18,039 nucleotides of DNA from JBCBCP01 sp039178165 (GCA_039178165.1 JBCDFL010000049.1:1-18039), one strand, 5' to 3'; numbered from the stretch's first letter, positions 7,089 through 14,900 are shown. A program made the numbers and translations. The notes: generated from the letters alone by a model not told the origin.

Positions 7089-7832
7089 ATGAAATCAGCC
7101 ATTGTGACCGGCGCCGCCCGCGGCATCGGCCTTGCCACAACCAAACGCCTGCTGAGCATGGGCTGGCGGGTGGCAATGGTCGATTATGACGAGGCCGAAT
7201 TATCCAACGTCAGCAAGTCTTTGGACGATGTGCGCACCTTCGGCACAGATATCTCCGACCCCGCGCAAATCACGGCTCTCGCCACCGCTCTGGCGGATTG
7301 GGAGGGGATCGACGGGCTGGTGAACAATGCCGGCCTTGCGCGGTTCGGCCCGATGGATCAAATGGATCACACCACCTGGCGGGCGGTGATGGCGACGAAC
7401 CTCGATGGCGCGTTTCTGATGACCCAAGCCTTTGTTCCTGCGCTCAAAAAAGCGCGAGGCGCGGTGGTTAACATCACCTCCATCTCGGGCCTGCGCGCCT
7501 CGACCCTGCGCGTGGCCTACGGCACGTCCAAGGCCGCGCTGGCCCACCTGACGCAGCAACAAGCTGTGGAGCTGGGCGAGCATGGCATCCGCGTCAACGC
7601 CGTCGCGCCCGGCCCCGTGCGCACGAAGCTGGCAATGGCCGTCCACACGCCTGAGATCATCGCCGCCTATCACGACGCGATCCCCCTCAACCGCTACGGC
7701 ACCGAGGACGAATTGGCGCGGCCCATCGCCTTCCTGCTGTCCGAGGAGGCGAGCTACATCACCGGCCAAGTCCTCGCCGTGGATGGCGGATTCGAGGCGA
7801 CGGGGATCGGATTGCCTGCCCTGCGGGGATAG
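7089..7832 (+). CDS. Classical SDR family oxidoreductase
   Basis: This 247-residue classical short-chain dehydrogenase has TGAARGIG at 7-14 and Asp32 at the end of strand beta2, which favours NAD(H) over NADP(H). NNAG is at 79-82, Asn104 is present, and the catalytic residues are Ser131/Ser133, Tyr144 and Lys148 (YGTSK). The C-terminal YITGQVLAVDGG motif is typical of the 3-oxoacyl-ACP reductase/glucose dehydrogenase-like branch. An AAAGGA ribosome-binding site stands eight bases before the ATG. It follows chrR in the same direction after a 53-bp gap containing a strong hairpin, so co-transcription with rpoE-chrR is possible but uncertain. Its substrate cannot be told from sequence. It is not a close copy of the SDR at 959-1696, since the cofactor and NNAG motifs differ. 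Confidence 0.85.
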   Translation: MKSAIVTGAARGIGLATTKRLLSMGWRVAMVDYDEAELSNVSKSLDDVRTFGTDISDPAQITALATALADWEGIDGLVNNAGLARFGPMDQMDHTTWRAVMATNLDGAFLMTQAFVPALKKARGAVVNITSISGLRASTLRVAYGTSKAALAHLTQQQAVELGEHGIRVNAVAPGPVRTKLAMAVHTPEIIAAYHDAIPLNRYGTEDELARPIAFLLSEEASYITGQVLAVDGGFEATGIGLPALRG

Positions 7833-7848
7833 GCGAGGTTTGCGCAAG

Positions 7849-7886
7849 TTGTACGGGACGGCGACGGCCTTTTCCCATCTTGTACG
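7849..7886. repeat. Two TTGTACG direct repeats 31 bp apart
   Basis: TTGTACG occurs at 7849-7855 and 7880-7886 in the 165-bp gap between the convergent SDR and rmuC genes. The start-to-start distance is 31 bp, close to three helical turns. The location downstream of both genes gives no clear regulatory target, and the repeat is short enough to be chance. Confidence 0.2.
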
Positions 7887-7924
7887 AAATAGCAGACACC
7901 AACACATCCCTGCCGCGCGCGATC

Positions 7925-7948
7925 TCGTGTCAACTCAGATTGACACGA
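7925..7948. terminator. Perfect 9-bp dyad between convergent genes (candidate bidirectional terminator)
   Basis: TCGTGTCAA (7925-7933), loop CTCAGA, TTGACACGA (7940-7948) lies about 90 bp after the SDR stop and 50 bp after the rmuC stop. No T run follows on either strand. Both arms read TTGACA on one strand or the other, a perfect -35-like hexamer, but no convincing -10 follows. Confidence 0.4.
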
Positions 7949-7997
7949 TCCCCCTTCACTTAGCGAAAAACAACTCAGCCGGCACCGGCCAAAGGCG

Positions 7998-9179
7998 TCA
8001 CTCGGCGATGCGGGGAGGCGCCTCTTCCACCTCGAACTCGAAGCTTTCCAGCCGCGCGGCGCGCTTGCCGGCCCGCTCTGCCGCGACGCCGATCCCGTCA
8101 AGGTCTGCGCGGGCCTGGCGGAAATGGGTGTTCAGCTTCTCCACCCGCTCCACCACCAGTTCGACGTCCCGGTGGACCTGAGCCAGCGTGCGGCGGATGG
8201 CGCTGGCCTGTTCCTGCATCCGCGCGTCCTTGAGGATCGCGCGCATCGTGTTCAGCGTCGCCATGCAGGTCGTGGGGGAGACGATCCAAACCCGCGCCTC
8301 GAACGCCGCAGCGATCAGGGCGGGGAAGTTGGCGTGCAGCTCGGCGTAGACAGCTTCGGACGGCAGGAACATCAGCGCGCCGTCCGCCGTCTCCCCTTCC
8401 AGGATGTACTTGTCCGCGATGGCGCGGATGTGGCCCAGGACAGCCGTCTTCATCGCAGCGATTGCGGCGCGCAATTCGTGATCCGTCTCCGCCCGGCGCA
8501 GCGCCTCGTAGGCTTCCAGGGGAAACTTGCTGTCGATCACGATAGGCCCGGGCGGGTGCGGCAGGTGGATCAGCGCGTCAGCCCGTTTGCCGTTGCTCAG
8601 CGTTGCCTGCCAGGCATAGGCACCCGCTGGCAGGGCCTTGGACAGGATATCGCGCAGCTGGATCTCTCCGAACGCGCCGCGGGTCTGCTTGTTGCTGAGG
8701 ATGTCCTGCAGGCTCAACACATCGCCCGACAGGCGCGTGATGTTGTCCTGGGCCTTGTCGATGGCGCGCAGACGCTCTTGCAATTGGGTCAATTGGCCCG
8801 TCGTGGCTTGCGTCTGGCCGTGCAGGGTGCCCTGCATCCGTTCCTGCATCTCCGCCAAGGTCCGCTGGGTGCGCAGGGCGTTGTCGGCCAGCCGGTCCTG
8901 CATCTGCTGCTGCACGGCGCCCAGCCGCGCCTCCACCGTCTGGGCCAGCTGGGCCTGGCCGTTCGTTGCGGTGTCGGAGACCATTTGCAACGCGGTGCGC
9001 AGCCCCTCCTGCCCCTGCGCCAGGCTGTGGGTGTATTGCGCCAGCTGCGCCATTTGGCCGGTCAGAGGCTCTGCTGCCTTAGAGGCCCGCGCCGCGGCGC
9101 GCAAAGCGGCGATGAGCAACGCGTAGAGCGCGACCAGCACCGCGGCACCGCCCAGAACCAGCGGATCCTCGAGGCTCAT
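7998..9179 (-). CDS. rmuC: DNA recombination protein RmuC family
   Basis: This protein has 393 residues from the ATG at 9179, which overlaps the mutL TGA as ATGA. The frame extends upstream, but only as a shadow of mutL. It has an N-terminal membrane helix (about 7-28) and a long Gln-rich coiled coil (about 40-160). The RmuC core follows, marked by RGAFGEIQL (167-175), RADALIHLP (199-207) and IDSKFPLEAY (215-224), and a second coiled region lies near the C-terminus. RmuC is a PD-(D/E)xK-like predicted nuclease-fold protein that limits recombination at short inverted repeats in E. coli. The membrane helix plus coiled coil is usual for the family. Coupling to mutL suggests shared expression of two genome-stability factors. 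It ends in a 165-bp convergent gap holding a dyad. Confidence 0.88.
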   Translation of the reverse strand: MSLEDPLVLGGAAVLVALYALLIAALRAAARASKAAEPLTGQMAQLAQYTHSLAQGQEGLRTALQMVSDTATNGQAQLAQTVEARLGAVQQQMQDRLADNALRTQRTLAEMQERMQGTLHGQTQATTGQLTQLQERLRAIDKAQDNITRLSGDVLSLQDILSNKQTRGAFGEIQLRDILSKALPAGAYAWQATLSNGKRADALIHLPHPPGPIVIDSKFPLEAYEALRRAETDHELRAAIAAMKTAVLGHIRAIADKYILEGETADGALMFLPSEAVYAELHANFPALIAAAFEARVWIVSPTTCMATLNTMRAILKDARMQEQASAIRRTLAQVHRDVELVVERVEKLNTHFRQARADLDGIGVAAERAGKRAARLESFEFEVEEAPPRIAE

Positions 9180-10972
9180 GTGCGGCCGAACAGGCGTTCG
9201 ATGTCGCTGAGTTTCAGCTCCACGTAAGTCGGGCGCCCGTGGTTGCATTGGCCGGAATGGGGCGTCGCTTCCATCTCGCGCAAAAGGGCGTTCATCTCGT
9301 CCCCGCGCAGGCGGCGGCCGGAGCGGACGGATCCGTGGCAGGCCATGCGGCTGAGGATCGCGTCGATAGCGGCGCCCAGTCTGGCGGTGGAGCCTTGGTC
9401 GGTGATCTCGTCCAGAATGTCCGCGATTAGCGCTTTGCTGTCGACCTCGCCCAGAATGGCAGGAGTTTCACGCACGGCGATAGCGCCGCCGCCGAAGGGC
9501 TCGATCCCCAGACCCATGCGGGCCAGATCGTCTGTGTGGGCCAGCAGGCGGGCGCTGTCCTCGGGGCTAAGGTCGATGATATCGGGGATCAGAAGCGCCT
9601 GTGCGGGCACGCCCGCTTCGGCCATCTGAGCCTTCAGCTTTTCGTAGACCAGCCGTTCGTGCGCGGCGTGTTGGTCGACGATGACCATGCCGGTTTCCGT
9701 CTGCGCGATGATGTAATTCTCGAACACCTGGCCGCGGGCGGTGCCGAGGGGTAGGTCGGTGGTATCAGCCGCCTCGACCACAGGCGCGCTGTAGGCCGTT
9801 TGCGTTTCGGCAAAACCTGCGGACGGGAGCGGCGCGGGGCGGGAGGCCATGTCCATCTGGTAGACGCGCGGCTGCGCCGGCTCGGGCGTCATGGCGCCAA
9901 GGACACCGTCCGCGACTGTGGAGGAGGCGCGGTGGCCGGCGCCCGCCAGCGCGTGGCGGATGGCCGACACGATCAGGCCACGGGGCAGGCCCGGGTCGCG
10001 GAAGCGCACTTCGGATTTTGCGGGGTGTACGTTCACGTCGACAAGTTGCGGGTCGCAGTCGAGGAACAGGGCCGCCGCCGGGTGCCGTCCGGCGCTGAGC
10101 ACGTCGCGGTAGGCGCCGCGCAGCGCGCCGGTCAGCAGCTTGTCCCGCACGGGCCGCCCGTTGACGAAGAGGTGCTGCTGCGTGGCCGCGCCGCGGGAAT
10201 AGGTCGGCAGGGCGGCGTAGCCGGTGAGGTGCAAGCCCTCACGCTCCGCGTCGATGGGAACGGAATTGTCGGTGAAATCGCGGCCCATCGCGCGGGTCAG
10301 GCGGGCGCGCAGGGCGGTCATGGGATCGCCGGTTTCGGCCTCTGCCTCGAAGAGTGTGCGGGGGCTGTCGCCGCCGACATCGCGCAGGGTGAAGCGGATA
10401 AAGGGTTCGGCCATGGCGAGGCGCTTGACGACATCCGCGATGGCCTGGGCCTCCGCCCGGTCGGTGCGCATGAACTTGAGGCGCGCGGGCGTCGCGAAGA
10501 ACAGATCGGTCAGCATGACGATGGTGCCGCCGCTCAGGGCGGCGGGGCGGACGGGGTCCTGCGTGCCGCCAGCGACACGGATCTCGTGCGCATCCGCGCC
10601 CTGCGGGCGGGAGGTGATCGACAGGCGCCCGACCGCGCCAAGGGACGGCAGCGCCTCCCCCCGGAAGCCGAAGGAATGGATGTTTAGCAAGTCCGTGCCG
10701 TCGATCTTGGAGGTCGCGTGGCGGCTGAGGGCGAGGGGCAGGTCGGCGCCATGGATGCCGCAGCCGTCGTCCGTCACGCGGATCAGCGTCTTGCCCCCGC
10801 CGGCATAGTCGATGCCGATGCGCGTTGCGCCCGCGTCGAGGGCGTTTTCCACCAGCTCTTTGACCGCAGAGGCCGGACGCTCCACCACTTCGCCCGCCGC
10901 GATGCGGTTGATGGCCGCCTCGCCGAGTTGCCGTATGACGGGCTGGTTTATGTTGGGGGCGTCCTTGGGCAT
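9176..10972 (-). CDS. mutL: DNA mismatch repair protein MutL (endonuclease-type)
   Basis: This 598-residue protein is of normal length. The GHKL ATPase domain shows AAGEVVERPASAVKELVENALDAGA (split, about 25-49; catalytic Glu42, Mg-binding Asn43), DDGCGI (68-73), HATSKI (85-90) and GFRGEAL (102-108). The C-terminal dimerisation/nuclease domain carries DQHAAHERLVYE at 433-444, a perfect DQHA-x2-E-x4-E metal-binding endonuclease motif. Late motifs ACHGSVRSG and CNHGRPT follow, with FGRT at the end. MutL links mismatch recognition by MutS to excision, and in bacteria without MutH it nicks the new strand itself, which fits an alphaproteobacterium. The ATG at 10972 has only a weak ribosome-binding site. 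Its stop overlaps the rmuC start. The preceding 161-bp gap separates it from the puuD unit and contains strong hairpins. Confidence 0.96.
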   Translation of the reverse strand: MPKDAPNINQPVIRQLGEAAINRIAAGEVVERPASAVKELVENALDAGATRIGIDYAGGGKTLIRVTDDGCGIHGADLPLALSRHATSKIDGTDLLNIHSFGFRGEALPSLGAVGRLSITSRPQGADAHEIRVAGGTQDPVRPAALSGGTIVMLTDLFFATPARLKFMRTDRAEAQAIADVVKRLAMAEPFIRFTLRDVGGDSPRTLFEAEAETGDPMTALRARLTRAMGRDFTDNSVPIDAEREGLHLTGYAALPTYSRGAATQQHLFVNGRPVRDKLLTGALRGAYRDVLSAGRHPAAALFLDCDPQLVDVNVHPAKSEVRFRDPGLPRGLIVSAIRHALAGAGHRASSTVADGVLGAMTPEPAQPRVYQMDMASRPAPLPSAGFAETQTAYSAPVVEAADTTDLPLGTARGQVFENYIIAQTETGMVIVDQHAAHERLVYEKLKAQMAEAGVPAQALLIPDIIDLSPEDSARLLAHTDDLARMGLGIEPFGGGAIAVRETPAILGEVDSKALIADILDEITDQGSTARLGAAIDAILSRMACHGSVRSGRRLRGDEMNALLREMEATPHSGQCNHGRPTYVELKLSDIERLFGRT

Positions 10973-11046
10973 GACGCTAGATGTAGCATGGGGGTGCGGG
11001 ATTCGGGAAGGGTGGTTAAGGCAGTGTTCTTGTCTTGCTTAGCACA

Positions 11047-11097
11047 GGCCTCCGAAAGGAGGCCGACACGCGGACCGCCCCCCTGCGGTCAGCGTGT
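11047..11097 (-). terminator. Tandem hairpins between puuD and mutL (terminator or intergenic palindromic repeat)
   Basis: The first hairpin in plus coordinates is GGCCTCC (11047-11053), GAAA, GGAGGCC (11058-11064), a perfect 7-bp stem. The second is ACACGCGGACCGC (11066-11078), CCCCCT, GCGGTCAGCGTGT (11085-11097), a 13-bp stem with one mismatch. They lie 36-87 bp after the puuD stop on the minus strand and could end the cydAB-puuD transcript. No good T run follows. GCGGTCCGC at 11112-11120 gives a competing partner for the GGACCGC arm. Confidence 0.5.
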
Positions 11098-11133
11098 TCC
11101 ACGCCGCCCGCGCGGTCCGCTTGAGCTGAGCAT

Positions 11134-12330
11134 TTAACGTGCCGCCCGATACCACGCGACAATCGCCTCGCGCTCTGCCGGCTCGATGTAGCTGACATTT
11201 GCGGGGGGCATGGCGTGGCTGACGCCCGCCTGGAGGTAGATATCGTAGGCGTGGCGTGTGGTTTGGGCCTCGGTCTGCAGGACCACACCCTTGGGCGGCC
11301 AGTGGAGACCCGGCCAGGCGGGCTCTTCCGCGTGGCACATCACGCAGCGCGTGACCATGATCTGGTGCACCTCGGCAAAGCCGTCCGCTTGGCTGAACCG
11401 CGCAATCTCCGCCGGCGCAGTGCGGAACATCGGCGCGGTGGAGAGCCACGCGATGATCAGGAACAGGACCACCGTCGCGCCCCAGGTCCAGTAGGGATGC
11501 CCACCCCGCGCGTGTCGGGTGTTGAACCAGTGGCGGATCGTGACCCCCATCAGGAAGACCAGCGCGGCGATAATCCAATTGGCCGACGAGGCGAAGGCCA
11601 GCGGGTAGTGGTTCGACAGCATCAGGAAGAGCACGGGCAGCGTTAGGTAGTTGTTGTGGGTGCTGCGTTGTTTCGCGATCTTTCCGTATTTCGCATCCGG
11701 CGTGCGGCCCGCCACCAAGTCGGCGACGACGATCTTCTGGTTCGGGATGATGATGGCGAAGACATTCGCGCTCATGATCGTGGCGGTGAACGCGCCGAGG
11801 TGTAGCAGCGCCGCGCGGCCCGTGAAGACCTGGGCGTAGAAGTAGCTCATCCCCACCAGCACCGCGAAGAGGGCGATCATCAGCATCGTCTGGTCGTAAT
11901 CTACGAACCATTTGCACAGCTGGTTGTAGGCCAGCCAGCCGAACCCCAGCGACGCGACAGAGATCAGGATCGCCTGCGCGCGGGTGAGGTCCGCGATGGC
12001 CGGGTCGATCAGGTAGTAGTCCGCGCCCAGGTAGTAGACGATGGCCAGCAAGGCGAAGCCCGACAGCCACGTCGCGTAGCTTTCCCATTTGAACCACGTC
12101 AGGTGGTCCGGCATGTTTTCGGGCGCCACGAGGTACTTTTGGATGTGGTAGAAGCCGCCGCCGTGGACCTGCCATTCTTCACCGTCGGCGGGGCCGTCGA
12201 TGTCGCGGTTAAGCCCCAGATCCAGCGCGATGAAGTAGAAGGACGAACCGATCCAGGCGATGGCCGTGATGACGTGCAACCAACGGACGGCGAATTCGGC
12301 CCAGGACCACAGGACGGCCAGATCGTACAT
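11134..12330 (-). CDS. puuD: Urate hydroxylase PuuD (membrane domain plus cytochrome c domain)
   Basis: This 398-residue inner-membrane protein has about seven or eight helices across residues 10-300, matching the former Urate_ox_N/DUF989 domain. A C-terminal cytochrome c domain shows the heme-binding CVMCH at 329-333 and a likely axial Met374 in HAMPPAN. PuuD, described in Agrobacterium, oxidises urate to 5-hydroxyisourate and passes electrons to the respiratory chain through its cytochrome c domain, replacing soluble uricase. His-rich helix starts such as WLHVITAIAWIGSSFYF near the N-terminus fit the family. It starts 53 bp after cydB in the same direction, so co-transcription with cydAB is plausible. 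No other purine-degradation gene is visible in the window, which is unusual because puuD is often near HIU hydrolase or OHCU decarboxylase genes. Confidence 0.9.
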   Translation of the reverse strand: MYDLAVLWSWAEFAVRWLHVITAIAWIGSSFYFIALDLGLNRDIDGPADGEEWQVHGGGFYHIQKYLVAPENMPDHLTWFKWESYATWLSGFALLAIVYYLGADYYLIDPAIADLTRAQAILISVASLGFGWLAYNQLCKWFVDYDQTMLMIALFAVLVGMSYFYAQVFTGRAALLHLGAFTATIMSANVFAIIIPNQKIVVADLVAGRTPDAKYGKIAKQRSTHNNYLTLPVLFLMLSNHYPLAFASSANWIIAALVFLMGVTIRHWFNTRHARGGHPYWTWGATVVLFLIIAWLSTAPMFRTAPAEIARFSQADGFAEVHQIMVTRCVMCHAEEPAWPGLHWPPKGVVLQTEAQTTRHAYDIYLQAGVSHAMPPANVSYIEPAEREAIVAWYRAAR

Positions 12331-12383
12331 CTAGCCCGCGCGCCTTGCTGCTTTGCCGTGCCCTGTTCGGCGCATGCTACCCC

Positions 12384-13409
12384 TCAGTTGGGGCCTTGCA
12401 TGTCGTAGCGCAATTCGGTCGCTTTGCCCCGGAACACTGTGTACGCGAGCACGGTATATCCCGCAATCATCGGCATCACGATGACGGTGCCGACGAGGAT
12501 GATCATCAGGCTTTCGGGGGCAGAGGCTGCCTCATAAATGGTCAGCTGGTCGGGGACGACGTAGGGATAGAAGCTGTAGGCCAGCCCGAAGAAGGCCGCC
12601 ACGAACATCGCGATCGTCGCGACGAAGGGGAACCAGGCAAAGCTGTCGTCCTTCTGCGGCAGATAGCGGAGCGAGAGCCAGGTGATCCAGATCAGCCCAG
12701 CCATAACGACGGGCATCGGCGCCAGCAGGACGATTTCGGGCCAGGAGAACCACTTGTCGAAGATGCGCGGGCTGACGAGCGGCGAGACGATGGACACCGC
12801 ACCGATGCCAAGCAGGATGCCCCAAATACCGCCCTTGGCCCAGGCGACGGCCTTGCGCTGTAGCTCGGCCTCCGTCTTGAGGATCAGCCAGGTGGCGCCG
12901 ATGAAGCTGTAGCCGACGGTCAGGAAGACCGCGCAGACGGTGGCGAAGCCGAGGCTGAGCCAGCTTTGGTCGAGCCCCATGATGTAGATGCCGAGCATGA
13001 AGCCCTGGCTGAGTGACGTCATCAAGGACCCAATCCAGAAGGCGGCATCCCACATGCCCTTTTGTGGCAACGGCGCTTTGACCCGAAACTCGAAGGCGAC
13101 ACCGCGCAGGATAAGGCCGATCAGCATGACGAAGACGGGCAGGTAGAGCGCCGTAAGAATTGTGCCGTGCGCCTGCGGGAAGGCGACGAGCAGGATGCCG
13201 ACGGCCAGAACCAACCATGTCTCGTTCGCGTCCCAGAACGGGCCGATGGAGGCGATCATGTTGTCCTTCTCGTGCGCCTCAGCGAAGGGGAAAAGGACAC
13301 CGACGCCCAAATCGAACCCGTCGAGGATCACGTAGATCAGGATCGACAGGCCCATGAGGCTTGCAAAAGTAAGCGGCAGCCAGATTGCGGGGTCGGTGAG
13401 GTCCTGCAT
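12384..13409 (-). CDS. cydB: Cytochrome bd-type quinol oxidase subunit II (CydB/CioB)
   Basis: This 341-residue polytopic membrane protein has about eight or nine helices. Family signatures are DGFDLGVG at 30-37, PFWDANETWLV at 57-67 and RGVAFEFR near 100. It is the partner of CydA in the heterodimer that oxidises quinol and reduces oxygen to water at the inner membrane. It begins 5 bp after the cydA stop with a GGAG ribosome-binding site. The 53 bp downstream do not hold a CydX or DUF2474-like small subunit: the only reading frame there is 14 codons and strongly basic. Confidence 0.93.
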   Translation of the reverse strand: MQDLTDPAIWLPLTFASLMGLSILIYVILDGFDLGVGVLFPFAEAHEKDNMIASIGPFWDANETWLVLAVGILLVAFPQAHGTILTALYLPVFVMLIGLILRGVAFEFRVKAPLPQKGMWDAAFWIGSLMTSLSQGFMLGIYIMGLDQSWLSLGFATVCAVFLTVGYSFIGATWLILKTEAELQRKAVAWAKGGIWGILLGIGAVSIVSPLVSPRIFDKWFSWPEIVLLAPMPVVMAGLIWITWLSLRYLPQKDDSFAWFPFVATIAMFVAAFFGLAYSFYPYVVPDQLTIYEAASAPESLMIILVGTVIVMPMIAGYTVLAYTVFRGKATELRYDMQGPN

Positions 13410-13414
13410 GGCGC

Positions 13415-14806
13415 CTACTCCGCCGCGACTTGCTGGGCGATGGCCTGACCAGACAGGGGCACGCGCGGGCGGGGCGTGTCACCCGACGCAGCCTTCCGCG
13501 CCAGGTAGAACAGCACGCCCACGTAAGCTGCGAGCAGCAGCGCGTAGATGGCGAGGTAGACGCCCAGCGTGGTGCCGACGAAGGGCGCGGGCACATCGGC
13601 CACCGCCATTTCGGTCGTCAACACGCCGTTCACGAGCCAGGGCTGACGGCCAATTTCGGTCGTGTACCAGCCCGCCAGCGTCGCCACCCAGCCGGAAAAG
13701 GCCATGGGCACGAAGGCGTAGTACATCACAGTTGGCACGCCGTCTGGCCCGCGCCGTTTGCGCAGCATGAAGAACGCTGCCACCCAGGACATCAGCAGCA
13801 TGGCAAAGCCGGTGCCCACCATGACCCGGAAACTCCAGAAGACAGGGGCGACGGGCGGGTGTTTGACGGTGCCGTCTTCGGCCACGAAATCGTTCAGACC
13901 GGGCACGACACCTTCGGCTTTGTGCTTGAGGATGATGGAGGCCATGTTGGGGATGCCGACCTCGTAGCTGTTGCTCCGCGTCTCTTCGTCCGGGATGGCG
14001 AAGAGCAGCAGGGGCACGTTGCTTTGGGTTTCCCAATTGCCTTCCATCGCGGCGACCTTCGCGGGCTGATGCTCCAGCGTGTTGAGGCCGTGCATGTCGC
14101 CCATGAAGATCTGGACCGGGATCAGGATCGCGGCCAGGCCCACGCCCGTCTTCAGCGTCGCACGGACGGAGGCGCTGCGGTCGTTCAGCAGCCAGCGGAA
14201 GGCCGAGAGACCCATGATCAGGAAGGCCACCGTCAAACCGGAGGCGAGCAGCATGTGCGCCAGGCGGTAGGGCATCGACGGGTTGAAGATGATCGCCATC
14301 CAGTCGGTGGCGAAGGCGACGCCTTCACGCATCTCGAATCCCGCCGGCGTGTGCATCCAGCTATTCAGGACCAGGATCCAGAACGCCGACATCGTCGTGC
14401 CGAAGGCAACAAGGAAGGTCGACAGGGTGTGCAACCAGCCCGGCACGCGGGACGCGCCGAAGAGCATGATGCCGAGGAACACCGCCTCGAGGAAAAACGC
14501 GGTCATCACCTCGTAGGCCAGCAGCGGGCCGGCGATGTTGCCGACGGTTTCCATGAAGCCCGGCCAGTTGGTGCCGAATTGGAACGACATGGTGATGCCC
14601 GACACGACGCCCATGGCGAAGCTGAGGGCAAAGACCTTTACCCATAAGCCGTACGCGTCCATCCACTTCCGGTCGCCCGTCGCGTTAAAGCGCAGCTTGA
14701 AGAACAGCAGCACCCAGCCGAGTGCGATGGTGATCGTCGGGAAGAGAATGTGGAACGAGATGTTCGCGCCAAACTGAATGCGGGACAGCAGAAGTGTGTC
14801 CATCAT
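13415..14806 (-). CDS. cydA: Cytochrome bd-type quinol oxidase subunit I, short Q-loop (CioA-type)
   Basis: This 463-residue subunit I binds all the hemes of the oxidase. Comparison with E. coli CydA places heme ligands at His19 and His184, Met329 as the b558 methionine, and acidic residues Glu99 and Glu107. The quinol-loop residues Lys250 and Glu255 lie in a segment resembling GDMHG...KVAAMEGNWET. The protein is about 60 residues shorter than E. coli CydA, and the missing part falls in the C-terminal Q-loop, as in cyanide-insensitive oxidases (Cio). The start is either of two adjacent ATGs (14806 or 14803). The second aligns best with E. coli, and GGGGAAAT upstream could serve either. It is the first gene of a likely cydA-cydB-puuD unit, with promoter sequences expected in 14807-14929. 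Confidence 0.93.
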   Translation of the reverse strand: MMDTLLLSRIQFGANISFHILFPTITIALGWVLLFFKLRFNATGDRKWMDAYGLWVKVFALSFAMGVVSGITMSFQFGTNWPGFMETVGNIAGPLLAYEVMTAFFLEAVFLGIMLFGASRVPGWLHTLSTFLVAFGTTMSAFWILVLNSWMHTPAGFEMREGVAFATDWMAIIFNPSMPYRLAHMLLASGLTVAFLIMGLSAFRWLLNDRSASVRATLKTGVGLAAILIPVQIFMGDMHGLNTLEHQPAKVAAMEGNWETQSNVPLLLFAIPDEETRSNSYEVGIPNMASIILKHKAEGVVPGLNDFVAEDGTVKHPPVAPVFWSFRVMVGTGFAMLLMSWVAAFFMLRKRRGPDGVPTVMYYAFVPMAFSGWVATLAGWYTTEIGRQPWLVNGVLTTEMAVADVPAPFVGTTLGVYLAIYALLLAAYVGVLFYLARKAASGDTPRPRVPLSGQAIAQQVAAE

Positions 14807-14850
14807 GACGATTTCCCCGGGTTTAACCTTGCGTTGAGCCTTACATAGGC

Positions 14851-14900
14851 GCGCTGCAGTAGAGGTCAGCGGGGGTGCGACAGGGTGGCCGCGCTGCAGT
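14851..14900. repeat. Direct repeat GCGCTGCAGT x2, 40 bp apart, upstream of cydA
   Basis: GCGCTGCAGT occurs exactly at 14851-14860 and 14891-14900, each centred on the palindrome CTGCAG, in the 123-bp gap before cydA. The spacing is close to four helical turns, as expected for a regulator binding two sites on one face. On the minus strand CTGACC followed by TATGTA sixteen bases later is a weak promoter candidate in the same gap. No FNR-type TTGAT-N4-ATCAA box was seen. A run of eight G lies at 14918-14925. Confidence 0.3.

Noticed and set aside
7940..7968. Promoter starting from the perfect TTGACA in the convergent gap
   Set aside because: At 15-18 bp downstream there is no reasonable -10 element, and no gene follows in that direction. 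The hexamer is explained as one arm of the dyad.
8124..9227. Plus-strand open frame of 367 codons opposite rmuC
   Set aside because: It is an antisense shadow of the RmuC coiled coil and core, with no independent motif or ribosome-binding site.
11125..11135. 11-mer GCTGAGCATTT shared with 17225-17235
   Set aside because: The copies have no matching flanks, and one overlaps the puuD stop codon. An 11-base match in 18 kb can occur by chance.
11039..12175. Minus-strand open frame of 378 codons overlapping puuD in another frame
   Set aside because: Its Pro/Arg-rich product has no domain, and PuuD in the neighbouring frame carries CVMCH and membrane helices.
12331..12383. 14-codon frame between cydB and puuD as a CydX-like subunit
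   Set aside because: It is strongly basic without a hydrophobic helix, and it is too short.
13430..14647. Plus-strand open frame of 405 codons opposite cydA
   Set aside because: It is rich in His, Arg, Gln and Gly with no domain, whereas the opposite strand encodes an unmistakable CydA with its heme ligands.
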